A program made the position numbers and the translations under genes. DNA of 35,951 nt from JBDUCV01 sp040003255. GTDB taxonomy: Bacteria > Actinomycetota > Actinomycetes > Mycobacteriales > Jatrophihabitantaceae. Positions 9,770 through 17,477 of this stretch are shown here, one piece after another (within the stretch, counting starts at the first letter, position 1; every line of letters begins with the position of its first letter). The notes below the pieces were generated by a model. The model saw nothing but the letters and a program-made list of their open reading frames with translations, did no database searches and had not been told where the DNA came from. The DNA is taken from positions 1 through 35,951 of the forward strand of contig JBDUCV010000016.1 of the NCBI GenBank assembly GCA_040003255.1, written 5' to 3'.

Positions 9770-10351
9770 TCAGCCATAGGTGTCGCGGGGGCCGCGGGCG
9801 CCCCGGACCGCGCGCGGCCCAAATCGCCAGCTCGGCGCGACTGGGCCGGTGACGTGCATGCGGGTGACCACGGTGGGGCCCAGTTCGGCAGCCAGGCGGG
9901 CGAGCAGCGTCCCAGTCAGCATCCGCAATTGAGTGGCCCACGCCGTCGACTCGGCCGCGACCCGCAGCTCCCCGTCGGCCAGCGACACCGGCGAACATCG
10001 GCCAGCGAGTTCGGCACCGACCAATCCAGCCCAGTCGGCAAACACTCGGGCCTGAGCGAGCGGCTGTTGCCAGCCGCGCTCGGCGAACAGCGCCGCCATG
10101 ATCTCACCGGCCGGGCGTGGGTCTCGCTCGTCCGGATGCGCCCCGGAGTACCCCCCGCGGCGCAGGTTGGCCTGCCGGGTCTGCGCCCGTCGCCGGGCAT
10201 CGCGGCCAGGACGCGGCTGGGCCCGGTTCATCCGCTGCGCGGACGCCAGGGCAGCCCGGGCCAGGTCACGACCTGACGGCTCCCCTTCACCAGAGGAGCC
10301 AGCTGTCTCAGTAGTCGCGTCCTGCCGGTGATCACCGTGGTCAGACGACAC
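9770..10351 (-). CDS. dciA: DUF721 / DciA family protein
   Basis: A 193-residue protein with a variable basic N-terminal half (RRRAQTRQANLRRGG at about 65) and a C-terminal DUF721 domain from EIMAALFAERGW to VTRMHVTGPVAPSWR, including the typical AESTAWATQLRML helix. DciA proteins load or assist the replicative helicase DnaB in bacteria lacking DnaC, and the mycobacterial member is needed for replication, so its place among dnaA, dnaN, recF and gyrase makes sense. The GTG at 10349-10351 is preferred; it overlaps the recF stop by 11 bases. The open frame extends further upstream inside recF, but without family similarity. Confidence 0.88.
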   Translation of the reverse strand: MSSDHGDHRQDATTETAGSSGEGEPSGRDLARAALASAQRMNRAQPRPGRDARRRAQTRQANLRRGGYSGAHPDERDPRPAGEIMAALFAERGWQQPLAQARVFADWAGLVGAELAGRCSPVSLADGELRVAAESTAWATQLRMLTGTLLARLAAELGPTVVTRMHVTGPVAPSWRFGPRAVRGARGPRDTYG

Positions 10352-11480
10352 GGCGCACCTGACCATCGAACACGTCAAACCGTGCACCGTGCAGCTGGTC
10401 GGGCACGTCGGAGGCCACCGCAGCGGTGATCACGACCTGCTCGGCTTTTCCCGCCACGAGTGCCAGCTGGTCACGCCGCCCAGTGTCCAACTCGGCGAAG
10501 ACATCATCGAGAATCAGCACCGGTGACCCGCCGGTAGGGAAGTCGTCGCGAAGCAGCTCGAAGCAGCCGAGCCGCAGGGCAAGCGCGGTGGACCATGATT
10601 CGCCGTGGCTGGCGTAACCACGCACCAGCAGGTCGCCAAGCCGTAGCTCGACGTCGTCGCGGTGCGGCCCGACGAGGTTCACGCCCCGGTCGAGTTCCTG
10701 CGGGCGCAGTCGGGCGAGTTCGGCGAGTAGCGCTGCCTCCAGCACCGCGGGGTGGTGATCGTCGGGCAGGCCGTCAGCCAGTGAGCTCACGTAGTCCAGG
10801 CGCAGCACGGCACTCTCCGGCGCCACGGCGGCGTACGCGGCGGCCGCGTGGGGACGCAAGGCATCCAGGGCGGCAAGCCTCGCGGCAAGCAGTTGAGCGC
10901 CGTGCGAGGCGATATGCCCATCCCACACGTCCAACGTCAACAGTTCGCCTACCCCGCCGCCACGCCGGGCGGCGCCGGAGGACTTCAGCAGTGCCGCCCG
11001 CTGTTTGAGCACCCGGTCGTAGTCGGCGCGGACGCCGGCCAGCCGGGGACTACGCGCCACCGCCAGCTCATCGAAAAAACGGCGTCGCTCGGCGGGATCG
11101 CCGCGAACGATCGCCAAGTCTTCTGGCGCGAACAGCACTGCACGCAGTGCACCGAGCACGTCGCGGGGCCGCGGCACCGGCGCGCCGTTGAGCTTCGCCT
11201 TGTTGGCGCGGCCGGGGGTGATCTCAACCTCGACCCGCAATTCACGGCCCTCGGACACCACGGCGGCCCGCGCGACGGCGCGCTCGGCACCGATCCGCAC
11301 GAGCGGAGCATCGGCCGGTACCCGGTGGCTGTTCAGGGTGGCGAGATAGCCCAGCGCCTCGACCAGATTGGTCTTGCCTTGCCCATTCGGGCCGACAAGC
11401 ACCGCCGGGCCGGGCTCGAGCATCAGCTCGGCGTGCGGCCAGCTGCGGAAGTCGGCGACCGACAGGTGACGGACGTACAC
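10341..11480 (-). CDS. recF: DNA replication and repair protein RecF
   Basis: A 379-residue SMC/ABC-like ATPase that binds gapped DNA and helps load RecA with RecO and RecR. Walker A is GPNGQGKT at 30-37, the signature-like LVGPHRDDVEL is at about 275, and Walker B is LILDDVFAELD at about 325. The start MYVRHLSVADFRSW is standard for the family. The GTG start is two bases after the dnaN stop, so it is read from the dnaN transcript. No gnd gene lies between dnaN and recF, unlike some actinobacteria. Confidence 0.97.
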   Translation of the reverse strand: MYVRHLSVADFRSWPHAELMLEPGPAVLVGPNGQGKTNLVEALGYLATLNSHRVPADAPLVRIGAERAVARAAVVSEGRELRVEVEITPGRANKAKLNGAPVPRPRDVLGALRAVLFAPEDLAIVRGDPAERRRFFDELAVARSPRLAGVRADYDRVLKQRAALLKSSGAARRGGGVGELLTLDVWDGHIASHGAQLLAARLAALDALRPHAAAAYAAVAPESAVLRLDYVSSLADGLPDDHHPAVLEAALLAELARLRPQELDRGVNLVGPHRDDVELRLGDLLVRGYASHGESWSTALALRLGCFELLRDDFPTGGSPVLILDDVFAELDTGRRDQLALVAGKAEQVVITAAVASDVPDQLHGARFDVFDGQVRRVV

Positions 11481-11482
11481 GC

Positions 11483-12637
11483 TTATCCGGGTAGTCGGAC
11501 CGGCATCATGACGTATGTGTAGTCGTTGTCGACCCGCTCTGCAGTGGCAGCGCGCAGCAGCACCGGTTTGTTCGTCGAGGTGAACATCATCCGCGCATTG
11601 GGCGTGTCGAGTGCGCCCAGACCATCGAGCAGGAACTGCGGATTGAACGCCGTCGTCAGTGGATCGCCCTCGAAGGCGACCTCGAGCTGTTCCTCGGCGC
11701 GCCCCTCGTCCTCACCTCCGGCCGAGAGGCCAACGCCACCCTCGGCGAACTCGAGTTTCACCGGGGTGCCGCGGTCGGCAACCAATGCGACGCGTTTGAC
11801 TGCCTCAACCAGCGCAGGAACAGCGACGTCGGCTGTGGCCGCCCACTCGGTGGGCACGATCGTGCGGTACGGCGGGAACTGCGCGTCGAGTAGTCGGGTG
11901 GTCGTGCGGCTGGCCCGTCCCCCGCTACTACCGGAGAAGCCGATGATGCCGCCCGAACTCGCCTCACCGGACGTTGACAGCGCGATCGTCATCACCTCGC
12001 TGTGCGACAGGCTCTTCGCCGCATCGGCGAGCGCCCGGGCCGGTACTAGCACCTGCACGCTGGCCGGGGCCGCGCCGGGCGTCCAATCCAGTTCGCGGAC
12101 AGCCAGCCGGTACCGGTCGGTGGCCGCAAGGGTGAGCCGGCTGCCGTCAAGCTCCAACCGGACCCCCGTCAGCATCGGCAGCGTGTCGTCGCGGCCCGCG
12201 GCGATCGCCACCTGTGCCACTGCGGTGGCGAACGCCGTGCTGTCGACGGTGCCGGCCGTCGACGGCATGGTCGGCAAGGTGGGGTAGTCCTCGACCGGCA
12301 TAGTCGGCAAAGTGAACCGGGCCGACCCACACGAGATCGTCAGCCGGGAGCCGTCAACGGCGACCTCAACTGGGTGGGGCGGCAGCGCACGGCTGATGTC
12401 GGCGAGCAGCCGGCCGGAGACCAGTGCGGACCCGGGAGACCCGGCGGCCACGTCGAGGTCGACCTGGGTGGACGCCTCGAGGTCGAAACCAGACAGCGAC
12501 AAGACGGTACCCGAGTCCCTCTCGGCCACCTCGAGCAGTAGGCCAGCAAGCACTGGGATCGTCGGGCGCGCCGAGAGACTGCGGGCCGCCCACGCCACCG
12601 CGTCGGCGAGCGCGTCGCGTTCGACCCGAAACTTCAT
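11483..12637 (-). CDS. dnaN: DNA polymerase III sliding clamp (beta subunit)
   Basis: A 384-residue beta clamp with the three repeated domains and family landmarks: MKFRVERDALADAVAW at the start, RPTIPVLAGLLLEV, LTISCGSARFTLPTMPVEDYP, TDRYRLAVRELDW and the C-terminal YTYVMMPVRLPG, which is the usual M-P-M/V-R-L-like end. The dimer encircles DNA and tethers polymerase III. A Gly/Ser-rich insert (SGEASSGGIIGFSGSSGGRA, about residue 227) is typical of high-GC relatives. The ATG is preceded by AAGAGGA. It lies directly after the candidate oriC and leads into recF. Confidence 0.98.
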   Translation of the reverse strand: MKFRVERDALADAVAWAARSLSARPTIPVLAGLLLEVAERDSGTVLSLSGFDLEASTQVDLDVAAGSPGSALVSGRLLADISRALPPHPVEVAVDGSRLTISCGSARFTLPTMPVEDYPTLPTMPSTAGTVDSTAFATAVAQVAIAAGRDDTLPMLTGVRLELDGSRLTLAATDRYRLAVRELDWTPGAAPASVQVLVPARALADAAKSLSHSEVMTIALSTSGEASSGGIIGFSGSSGGRASRTTTRLLDAQFPPYRTIVPTEWAATADVAVPALVEAVKRVALVADRGTPVKLEFAEGGVGLSAGGEDEGRAEEQLEVAFEGDPLTTAFNPQFLLDGLGALDTPNARMMFTSTNKPVLLRAATAERVDNDYTYVMMPVRLPG

Positions 12638-12922
12638 GCGTCCTCTTTTCGTGCGGTGGTGGCTGTCCCCAGATCGGGGCTACTGGGTGTTGTTGTCGTT
12701 TGCCATTGGTAAGAGAGATCATCGTCTGTCGTCGTCACTGCTGTGGACATGGTGGATAACCTGCCCTAGCCCGGTAAACACGGCGGGTCTGACTGTGGAC
12801 GACGCGCCGGCGCTGTGTCCCGCTCGAACCTGGGTCCGGTGGAGCACAACTTGTCGGTGCGGGCTCGTCCACACGACCTAAGGCGATGTCCACAGCGCTG
12901 CCCACAGTGTGTGTATCGGCGC
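12638..12922. other. oriC: Candidate oriC (dnaA-dnaN intergenic region) with DnaA-box cluster
   Basis: No gene is seen in these 285 bases. DnaA-box-like 9-mers (actinobacterial consensus TTGTCCACA) occur at 12742-12750 (TGTGGACAT), 12751-12759 (GGTGGATAA, inverted TTATCCACC), 12794-12802 (TGTGGACGA), 12865-12873 (TCGTCCACA) and 12886-12894 (ATGTCCACA). Each differs from a consensus form by about one base. A relatively AT-rich stretch (about 12685-12725) lies at the dnaN end. In mycobacteria and Streptomyces oriC lies in this same gap. The set of boxes and the gene context support the call; the unwinding site is not defined. Confidence 0.8.
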
Positions 12923-14428
12923 TCACGAACGTGCCCGGGCCTTGATACGGCTGGTCAGTTCGGTGATCTGGTTGAACACGCTCATCCGCTCAGCCATCAG
13001 CGACCGAATCTTGCGGTCGGCGTGCATGACGGTGGTGTGGTCGCGGCCGCCGAATGTCTGACCAATTTTGGGCAGCGACAACTCGGTCAGTTCGCGGCAG
13101 AGGTACATCGCGATTTGGCGTGCCTGCACGAGCACTCGGCTACGCGAGCTACTGGTCAGATCGTCCAGGGACACCGAGAAGTACTCGGCGATGACCGCCA
13201 TGATGACCGCGGCGGTGATCTCGGGGCCGTCAGATTCGCTGATCAGATCCTTGAGGACGATCTCGGCCAGCTGCATCTCGACGTCTTGCTTGTTGAGACT
13301 GGCGAAGGCGGTGACTCGGATCAGGGCACCCTCGAGTTCGCGGATGTTGCTTTGGATCTTTGTGGCGATGAACTCGAGCACCTCAGGAGGCGGGTTCATG
13401 CCCTCCTGGGCGGCTTTTTTGCGCAGGATCGCAATTCGGGTCTCGAGGTCAGGCGCCTGGACGTCGGTGATCAGCCCCCACTCGAACCGGGTACGCAGCC
13501 GGTCTTCCAGTGTGGACAGCTGCCGGGGCGGCCGGTCGGAGCTGATCACGATCTGCTTGTTCGCGTTGTGCAGCGTGTTGAAAGTGTGAAAGAACTCCTC
13601 TTGGGTGCGCTCGGCGCGTTCCAAGAACTGGATATCGTCGATCAACAGCAAGTCGACGGAACGGTAGCGGTTCTGGAAGGCCTGCATTTTGTCATCACGC
13701 AGCGAGTTGATGAAATCGTTGGTGAATTCTTCACTGCTGACGTAGCGCACTCTTAGGCCTGGAAATAGCCGCTGCGCGTAATGGCCGATCGCGTGTAATA
13801 GGTGAGTCTTGCCCAGTCCCGAATCGCCGTAAATGAACAGCGGGTTGTAGGCCTTGGCCGGCGCCTCGGCCACGGCGACTGCAGCGGCATGGGTGAATCG
13901 ATTACTCGAGCCGATGACGAATGTCTCGAACATGTACTTCGGATTCAACCGGGCGTCTCGGTCGTTGAGCGCCGACCCGCGGCGATCGGCGGAATACAAC
14001 CCCTGCTGCGGGGCCGGTCGAAGGGTCGTGGTCCAGTCGTCGAAGTGGGCGGCGGTGTCGAGCCGTCCGTCCGGGCGGACATCCAGCCGGCCATCTTGGT
14101 GGGCACCGATCCGGCCACCACCGGTAAACGGGTCGTCCTCCTCGAACGCGTCGGCCTCAGCCTGCTCGTCGGGATGCTGGACGGTGACCGCGACTCGGAT
14201 CTCCCGGCCCAGCTCTTCCGAGAGTGCCGAAGCGATCATCGGGCGGAGTCGGTTCTCGAGGTAGTCCTTGGCGAATTCGTTAGGCGCGGCAAGCAACGCA
14301 GTGTCCTCGACCAGGCCGAGCGGCCGGGTCAGCCCGATCCACGCTTTGTGGTGTGGCCGGGTAGTGGTGTCGTCGAAGCGGCTGACGGCGCGACGCCAGA
14401 CGTCGGTGAGGTCGGTGCTGTTGTCCAC
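12923..14428 (-). CDS. dnaA: Chromosomal replication initiator DnaA
   Basis: A 501-residue DnaA. Domain I is residues 1 to about 85, domain II is an acidic and Gly/Asp-rich linker (about 86-160), and the AAA+ domain III starts near NPKYMFETFVIGSSN. Walker A is GDSGLGKT at 201-208 and Walker B LLLIDDIQFL at about 260-269. Domain IV carries the box-binding GRDHTTVMHADRKI at about 461. It binds DnaA boxes and opens oriC when ATP-bound. The GTG start has no clear ribosome site, and a DnaA-box-like 9-mer (14421-14429) overlaps it, so control of its own expression is likely. No GTPase or intein insertion is seen. Confidence 0.98.
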   Translation of the reverse strand: MDNSTDLTDVWRRAVSRFDDTTTRPHHKAWIGLTRPLGLVEDTALLAAPNEFAKDYLENRLRPMIASALSEELGREIRVAVTVQHPDEQAEADAFEEDDPFTGGGRIGAHQDGRLDVRPDGRLDTAAHFDDWTTTLRPAPQQGLYSADRRGSALNDRDARLNPKYMFETFVIGSSNRFTHAAAVAVAEAPAKAYNPLFIYGDSGLGKTHLLHAIGHYAQRLFPGLRVRYVSSEEFTNDFINSLRDDKMQAFQNRYRSVDLLLIDDIQFLERAERTQEEFFHTFNTLHNANKQIVISSDRPPRQLSTLEDRLRTRFEWGLITDVQAPDLETRIAILRKKAAQEGMNPPPEVLEFIATKIQSNIRELEGALIRVTAFASLNKQDVEMQLAEIVLKDLISESDGPEITAAVIMAVIAEYFSVSLDDLTSSSRSRVLVQARQIAMYLCRELTELSLPKIGQTFGGRDHTTVMHADRKIRSLMAERMSVFNQITELTSRIKARARS

Positions 14429-14440
14429 GAGTTGTGGTCC
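14421..14440. promoter_or_regulatory. DnaA-box-like pair over the dnaA start codon
   Basis: TTGTCCACG (14421-14429) is one base from the consensus TTGTCCACA and covers the GTG start of dnaA. TTGTGGTCC (14432-14440) is a weaker inverted copy next to it. Binding here could hinder translation start or transcription of dnaA. Confidence 0.45.
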
Positions 14441-14490
14441 ACTCCCGGTCTTGCGTCCGTCAGTGTGTCGCTGTGAGCCCTCGGCCGACC

Positions 14491-14518
14491 GCTATAACCC
14501 CCATTCTGAGGTCGTCAA
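14491..14518 (-). promoter_or_regulatory. Probable dnaA promoter
   Basis: On the minus strand TTGACG (14513-14518) and TATAGC (14491-14496) are separated by 16 bases, a good match to a housekeeping sigma factor promoter. Transcription would start near 14484 and leave a leader of about 55 bases before the dnaA GTG. Confidence 0.55.
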
Positions 14519-14524
14519 TCGCTC

Positions 14525-14544
14525 GATCCACAACGTTGTCCACA
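14525..14544. promoter_or_regulatory. Head-to-head DnaA boxes upstream of the dnaA promoter
   Basis: GATCCACAA (14525-14533, inverted TTGTGGATC) and a perfect TTGTCCACA (14536-14544) face each other across two bases. They begin six bases upstream of the dnaA -35, a position suited to autoregulation by DnaA. They are the best-matching boxes in the dnaA-rpmH gap. Confidence 0.7.
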
Positions 14545-14546
14545 GG

Positions 14547-14569
14547 CTGTGTACCCCGGAGGTACACAG
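14547..14569. repeat. Perfect 9-base inverted repeat beside the DnaA boxes
   Basis: CTGTGTACC (14547-14555) and GGTACACAG (14561-14569) are perfect inverted arms around CCGGA. The 23-base dyad has the size of a dimeric repressor or activator site. It lies two bases from the DnaA boxes and about 30 bases upstream of the dnaA -35. No known operator is recognised. Confidence 0.6.
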
Positions 14570-14750
14570 GTGGCAGGTGCGGATCGAGCTGGCCGACTAG
14601 TTGAACCGTCCCGACCGGCGTCGGAGGCGCGAGTGCAGAACCTAACAGCGACACCGACGCGCTGCCACTGGAGACCGGCGTGTCGGGGCGTGCCAACCTG
14701 CTACGAGCAGGCCGCCACGCTACGGTGGTCCGTTGGCCACCCGCGCGGGT
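14570..14750. other. Central part of the dnaA-rpmH gap, nothing assigned
   Basis: No gene is supported on either strand. A small perfect hairpin CCTGCT-ACG-AGCAGG lies at 14697-14711 without a T-run. No further close DnaA boxes were seen. Confidence 0.4.
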
Positions 14751-14780
14751 TTGACCGGAGTCCTGGGTGATCCGTACCGT
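14751..14780 (+). promoter_or_regulatory. Probable rpmH operon promoter
   Basis: TTGACC (14751-14756) and TACCGT (14775-14780) are 18 bases apart. The start point would be near 14787, giving a leader of about 160 bases before rpmH. The -35 is strong and the -10 fits TAnnnT. Confidence 0.45.
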
Positions 14781-14784
14781 AGAA

Positions 14785-14925
14785 GCGATCCCGGGTATCG
14801 CGCGGCCTCACGCGCGTGGCCAGGATCGCCTGAATGTGTTCTCGACGTGGCGCCCTGTCCAGATCCGGTGGCGGCACGTTTCGTGAGCCGAGACATTCGA
14901 TCCGGCGCCTCCTGCGAGGTGCCGG
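14785..14925 (+). promoter_or_regulatory. Structured leader of rpmH with two hairpins
   Basis: At the predicted 5' end, GCGATCC (14785-14791) pairs with GGATCGC (14823-14829), with further GC-rich pairing possible inside. Closer to the gene, CCGGCGCCTC (14902-14911) pairs with GAGGTGCCGG (14916-14925) around a CTGC loop, a 10-base stem with one G-U. That hairpin ends 12 bases before the TGGAG ribosome site of rpmH. No riboswitch class is recognised. Confidence 0.4.
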
Positions 14926-14949
14926 CCCGCTGATTAATGGAGTCTGACC

Positions 14950-15087
14950 GTGAGCAAGCGGACTTTCCAGCCGAACAACCGCCGGCGTGCCAAGACGCAT
15001 GGCTTCCGGCTGCGGATGCGCACCCGCGCCGGTCGTGCGATCCTCGCCGCCCGCCGCCGCAAAGGCCGCAACGAGTTGTCGGCCTGA
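14950..15087 (+). CDS. rpmH: 50S ribosomal protein L34
   Basis: A 45-residue, very basic protein beginning VSKRTFQPNNRRRAKTHGFR, with RMRTRAGRAILAARRRKGR in the middle and NELSA at the end; this is the full-length L34 pattern. It binds 23S rRNA in the large subunit. The GTG start has TGGAG seven bases upstream (14938-14942). It is the first gene of the plus-strand origin operon and is followed after 26 bases by rnpA, as in nearly all bacteria. Confidence 0.97.
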   Translation: MSKRTFQPNNRRRAKTHGFRLRMRTRAGRAILAARRRKGRNELSA

Positions 15088-15113
15088 CCGGCCCGGCCGA
15101 CAACTACCGCCCG

Positions 15114-15467
15114 GTGCTCCCTTCTGCCAACCGGATGCGCCGCTTCGCTGACGTGACCGCCGTCGTGCGTGCCGGCCGCCGAACGTCGCGTGGAACGGTC
15201 GTCGTGCATCACCTCAGTTCACTGTCCGCCGACATCCGGCCGGCCCTGGTCGGGCTCGTCGTCGGCCGGTCAGTCGGCGGCAGCGTGATCCGGCATCGGG
15301 TCAGCCGCCGGCTGCGGGCCCAACTAGCCCCACGTCTGAGCGCGCTGCCTGCACGTAGCGGGACGGTTGTGCGCGCCTTGCCCGACGCGGCGACGGCGAC
15401 CTCACAACGTCTCGGCTCTGATCTGGACGCCGCGTTAGCGCGGGTCGTGAACGTGGTGCGGACGTGA
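15114..15467 (+). CDS. rnpA: Ribonuclease P protein component
   Basis: A 117-residue basic protein that assists the RNase P RNA in cutting the 5' leader from tRNA precursors. It opens LPSANRMRRFADVTAVV, the standard RnpA start, and has the signature VIRHRVSRRLR at about 57-67. The common RNR core is RHR here, as I recall for M. tuberculosis too, so it is probably a lineage trait and not a defect. The frame continues upstream through rpmH, but the GTG at 15114 matches family length. Its TGA overlaps the yidD GTG by four bases (GTGA). Confidence 0.95.
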   Translation: MLPSANRMRRFADVTAVVRAGRRTSRGTVVVHHLSSLSADIRPALVGLVVGRSVGGSVIRHRVSRRLRAQLAPRLSALPARSGTVVRALPDAATATSQRLGSDLDAALARVVNVVRT

Positions 15468-15772
15468 GCGGCTCGGCGCGGATCGCGCTGACCCTAATCC
15501 GGGGGTGGCAGGTATTGGTCAGTTCTTGGCGGCCGCCGTCGTGTCGATACACCCCATCGTGTAGCGCTTACACCGCCGAGGCCATCACCCGATTCGGCGC
15601 GACCCGGGGTGGCTACCTGGGCCTGCGGCGACTTCTGCGCTGTCACCCGTGGCACCGCGGCGGGCACGACCCGGTCCCGTCGCTCGTTGCGCCAGCGACT
15701 GACGCCGCGCGCCGCACTGCCGCACCCCGACCAACTTCGCACCAACTTCGGCCCGCGCGGCCGACCGCCTAG
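15464..15772 (+). CDS. yidD: Membrane protein insertion efficiency factor YidD
   Basis: A 102-residue protein with the invariant YidD core: CRYTPSCSAYTAEAI (about 27-41) with its cysteines, then GYLGLRRLLRCHPWHRGG and HDPVP. It opens with a hydrophobic/amphipathic helix that likely lies on the inner membrane, and helps YidC-dependent insertion. The last 30 residues are Ala/Pro/Arg-rich and variable. Start is GTG, overlapping the rnpA stop. YidC begins ten bases later. Confidence 0.95.
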   Translation: MSGSARIALTLIRGWQVLVSSWRPPSCRYTPSCSAYTAEAITRFGATRGGYLGLRRLLRCHPWHRGGHDPVPSLVAPATDAARRTAAPRPTSHQLRPARPTA

Positions 15773-15781
15773 GAGAACGCG

Positions 15782-16861
15782 TTGTCCCTCGACTTCCTCT
15801 ACACCGCCGTCTCGTGGGTGTTACTGCGCTGGCACCAGTTGTTCTCCTTTATCGGCCTCGACGAAGACAGCGGCTTGAACTGGGCGCTGTCGATCGTCTT
15901 CCTGGTGATCACCGCGCGCATGCTGCTGTTCCGGTTCTTTGTCAAACAAATCAAATCCCAGCGGCATATGCAGGAAATGCAACCCAGGCTGACCGCCATC
16001 CGGGAGAAGTACAAGAACGACCGGCAAGCTCAGCAGCGCGAGATGATGAAACTGCAGCAGGAAGAAGGCTTCAACCCGATTGCCGGGTGCCTGCCCCTGG
16101 TGCTGCAAATCCCGGTGTTCATCTCGCTGTTCCACGTACTGCGCCATTTGTCGAACTCGGTCGCACTGTGCCGCACCCAGAGCTTCGCCGACCCGAAGCT
16201 GTCGCTCTACACCTTTACCGCGAAGCAGACGTGCAGCGCGGCTGACGCCAAACTCTTCAACGGCGCCCCGCTCGCCGGGTCGCTGCGCGACGGCGCCGCC
16301 AGAATCGACCAACTTGGCGGCGATCTCACGACGACCCGGATCGTGACGCTCTTGCTGGTGCTGATCAGCGCGGCGGCCACGTTTTACACCCAACTGCTGG
16401 TCAAGCGCGCAGCCATCACCGCCCCCGTCGGTACCGCCGCCACCGTTCAGCGCATCATGCTCTATTTCATCCCGCTTTCGGTGCTCGGGTCCGGCCTGTT
16501 CTTTCCCCTCGGCGTCCTGCTGTACTGGTTCACCAGCAACGTCTGGACAATGGGCCAGCAGCTCTACGTGAACAAGTTCCACCCGCACGTGCCAAAGGAA
16601 GAGCCGCCGATCGGCGAAGTAGGCCGCACGCTGGCGCCCCGGCCTGGGCAGAAACCGGTGCGGGACCGTCGGGTGGTCAATGACGTTAACTCCGATCCTG
16701 CCGACGGCGCCGGGTCGTCGGGGAATGCGTCGGGACGCGCCAGCAGCAACGGGGTCGCACCCAGATCGACTACCCCCCGCCCGGGCCAGCGCCCCAATCG
16801 TCCCAGTGGCGGCGGACGCCCAGCCAGCAAACGCCCCAGTCAGTCCAAGAAGCGCCGCTGA
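15782..16861 (+). CDS. yidC: Membrane protein insertase YidC/Oxa1
   Basis: A 359-residue insertase of the actinobacterial type. After a first membrane segment comes WALSIVFLVITARMLLFRFF and the long cytoplasmic hairpin QIKSQRHMQEMQPRL to QQREMMKLQQEEGFNP. Then IAGCLPLVLQIPVFISLFH is the conserved second core segment, and further helices follow at about 185-205 (TTRIVTLLLVLISAAATFYT) and 222-255. The tail from about 270 is basic and rich in Pro/Arg/Ser, ending RPSQSKKRR, as in ribosome-binding YidC tails. It starts with TTG, supported by AGGAGA six bases upstream; there is no better ATG or GTG at the right place. Confidence 0.96.
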   Translation: MSLDFLYTAVSWVLLRWHQLFSFIGLDEDSGLNWALSIVFLVITARMLLFRFFVKQIKSQRHMQEMQPRLTAIREKYKNDRQAQQREMMKLQQEEGFNPIAGCLPLVLQIPVFISLFHVLRHLSNSVALCRTQSFADPKLSLYTFTAKQTCSAADAKLFNGAPLAGSLRDGAARIDQLGGDLTTTRIVTLLLVLISAAATFYTQLLVKRAAITAPVGTAATVQRIMLYFIPLSVLGSGLFFPLGVLLYWFTSNVWTMGQQLYVNKFHPHVPKEEPPIGEVGRTLAPRPGQKPVRDRRVVNDVNSDPADGAGSSGNASGRASSNGVAPRSTTPRPGQRPNRPSGGGRPASKRPSQSKKRR

Positions 16862-16919
16862 CGCTGGGCATCGCCCGCGCTGCGCCCTAGTCACCCGGGA
16901 AAGGATGCTCCGATTCCCC

Positions 16920-17477
16920 ATGAGCGAGACCGACGTGCACACCGAACAGACCACCGAGGCTGTCGATCCGCCGGCGGCTGAGTTGAACGAGGACCACGGC
17001 GCCGGCCTGACCCAGGCCGAGCTGCTTGTGCGGGAGGGTGACATCGCCGCGGACTACCTCGAGCGACTGCTCGACATCATCGACTATGACGGCGATATCG
17101 ACCTCGACGTGGAAAACGACCGCGCTGTCGTTGCGATCGTGGGTACCGATCTGCAGGCATTGGTTGGCGCGCAAGGTGAAACCCTCGACGCGCTACAGGA
17201 GCTAACCCGGCTCGCCGTGCAGCAGAAAACGGGCGAACGGAGCCGGCTCATGCTGGACGTGAGCGGTCATCGCCAGGCCCGTCGCAACGAGCTCGGGGCT
17301 CTTGCAGCCAAGACCGCTCGCACCGTTCTCGACGCCGGCGAACCCGTTCGGCTGGCGCCGATGAATCCGTTTGAGCGCAAGGTCGTGCACGATGTGATCT
17401 CCTCCATCGACGGGGTCCGAAGTGAGTCCGAAGGTGACGAGCCGCAGCGCCGAGTGGTTGTGCTGCCCGATCAGTGA
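16920..17477 (+). CDS. jag: Jag/KhpB RNA-binding protein (KH-R3H)
   Basis: A 185-residue protein. Residues 1-40 are acidic and variable; a KH-like domain follows with ERLLDIIDYDGDIDLDVEND and GAQGETLDALQELTRLAV; the R3H domain has NPFERKVVHDVISSIDGV and ends RRVVVLPDQ. Jag/KhpB binds RNA and in other bacteria affects cell elongation and sporulation. ATG at 16920 is used; another in-frame ATG at 16905 lies right after GGAAAGG and is too close to it. It sits 58 bases after yidC, and its stop overlaps the rsmG GTG (GTGA), so the two are coupled. Confidence 0.93.
   Translation: MSETDVHTEQTTEAVDPPAAELNEDHGAGLTQAELLVREGDIAADYLERLLDIIDYDGDIDLDVENDRAVVAIVGTDLQALVGAQGETLDALQELTRLAVQQKTGERSRLMLDVSGHRQARRNELGALAAKTARTVLDAGEPVRLAPMNPFERKVVHDVISSIDGVRSESEGDEPQRRVVVLPDQ

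Noticed and set aside
14937..15113. Upstream extension of the rnpA frame through rpmH
   Set aside because: This part is the shadow of rpmH; RnpA length and its LPSANRMRR start support the GTG at 15114.
15293..15298. RHR instead of RNR in the RnpA signature as a possible defect
   Set aside because: As I recall it, M. tuberculosis RnpA also has RHRV at this site, so it is probably a lineage trait.
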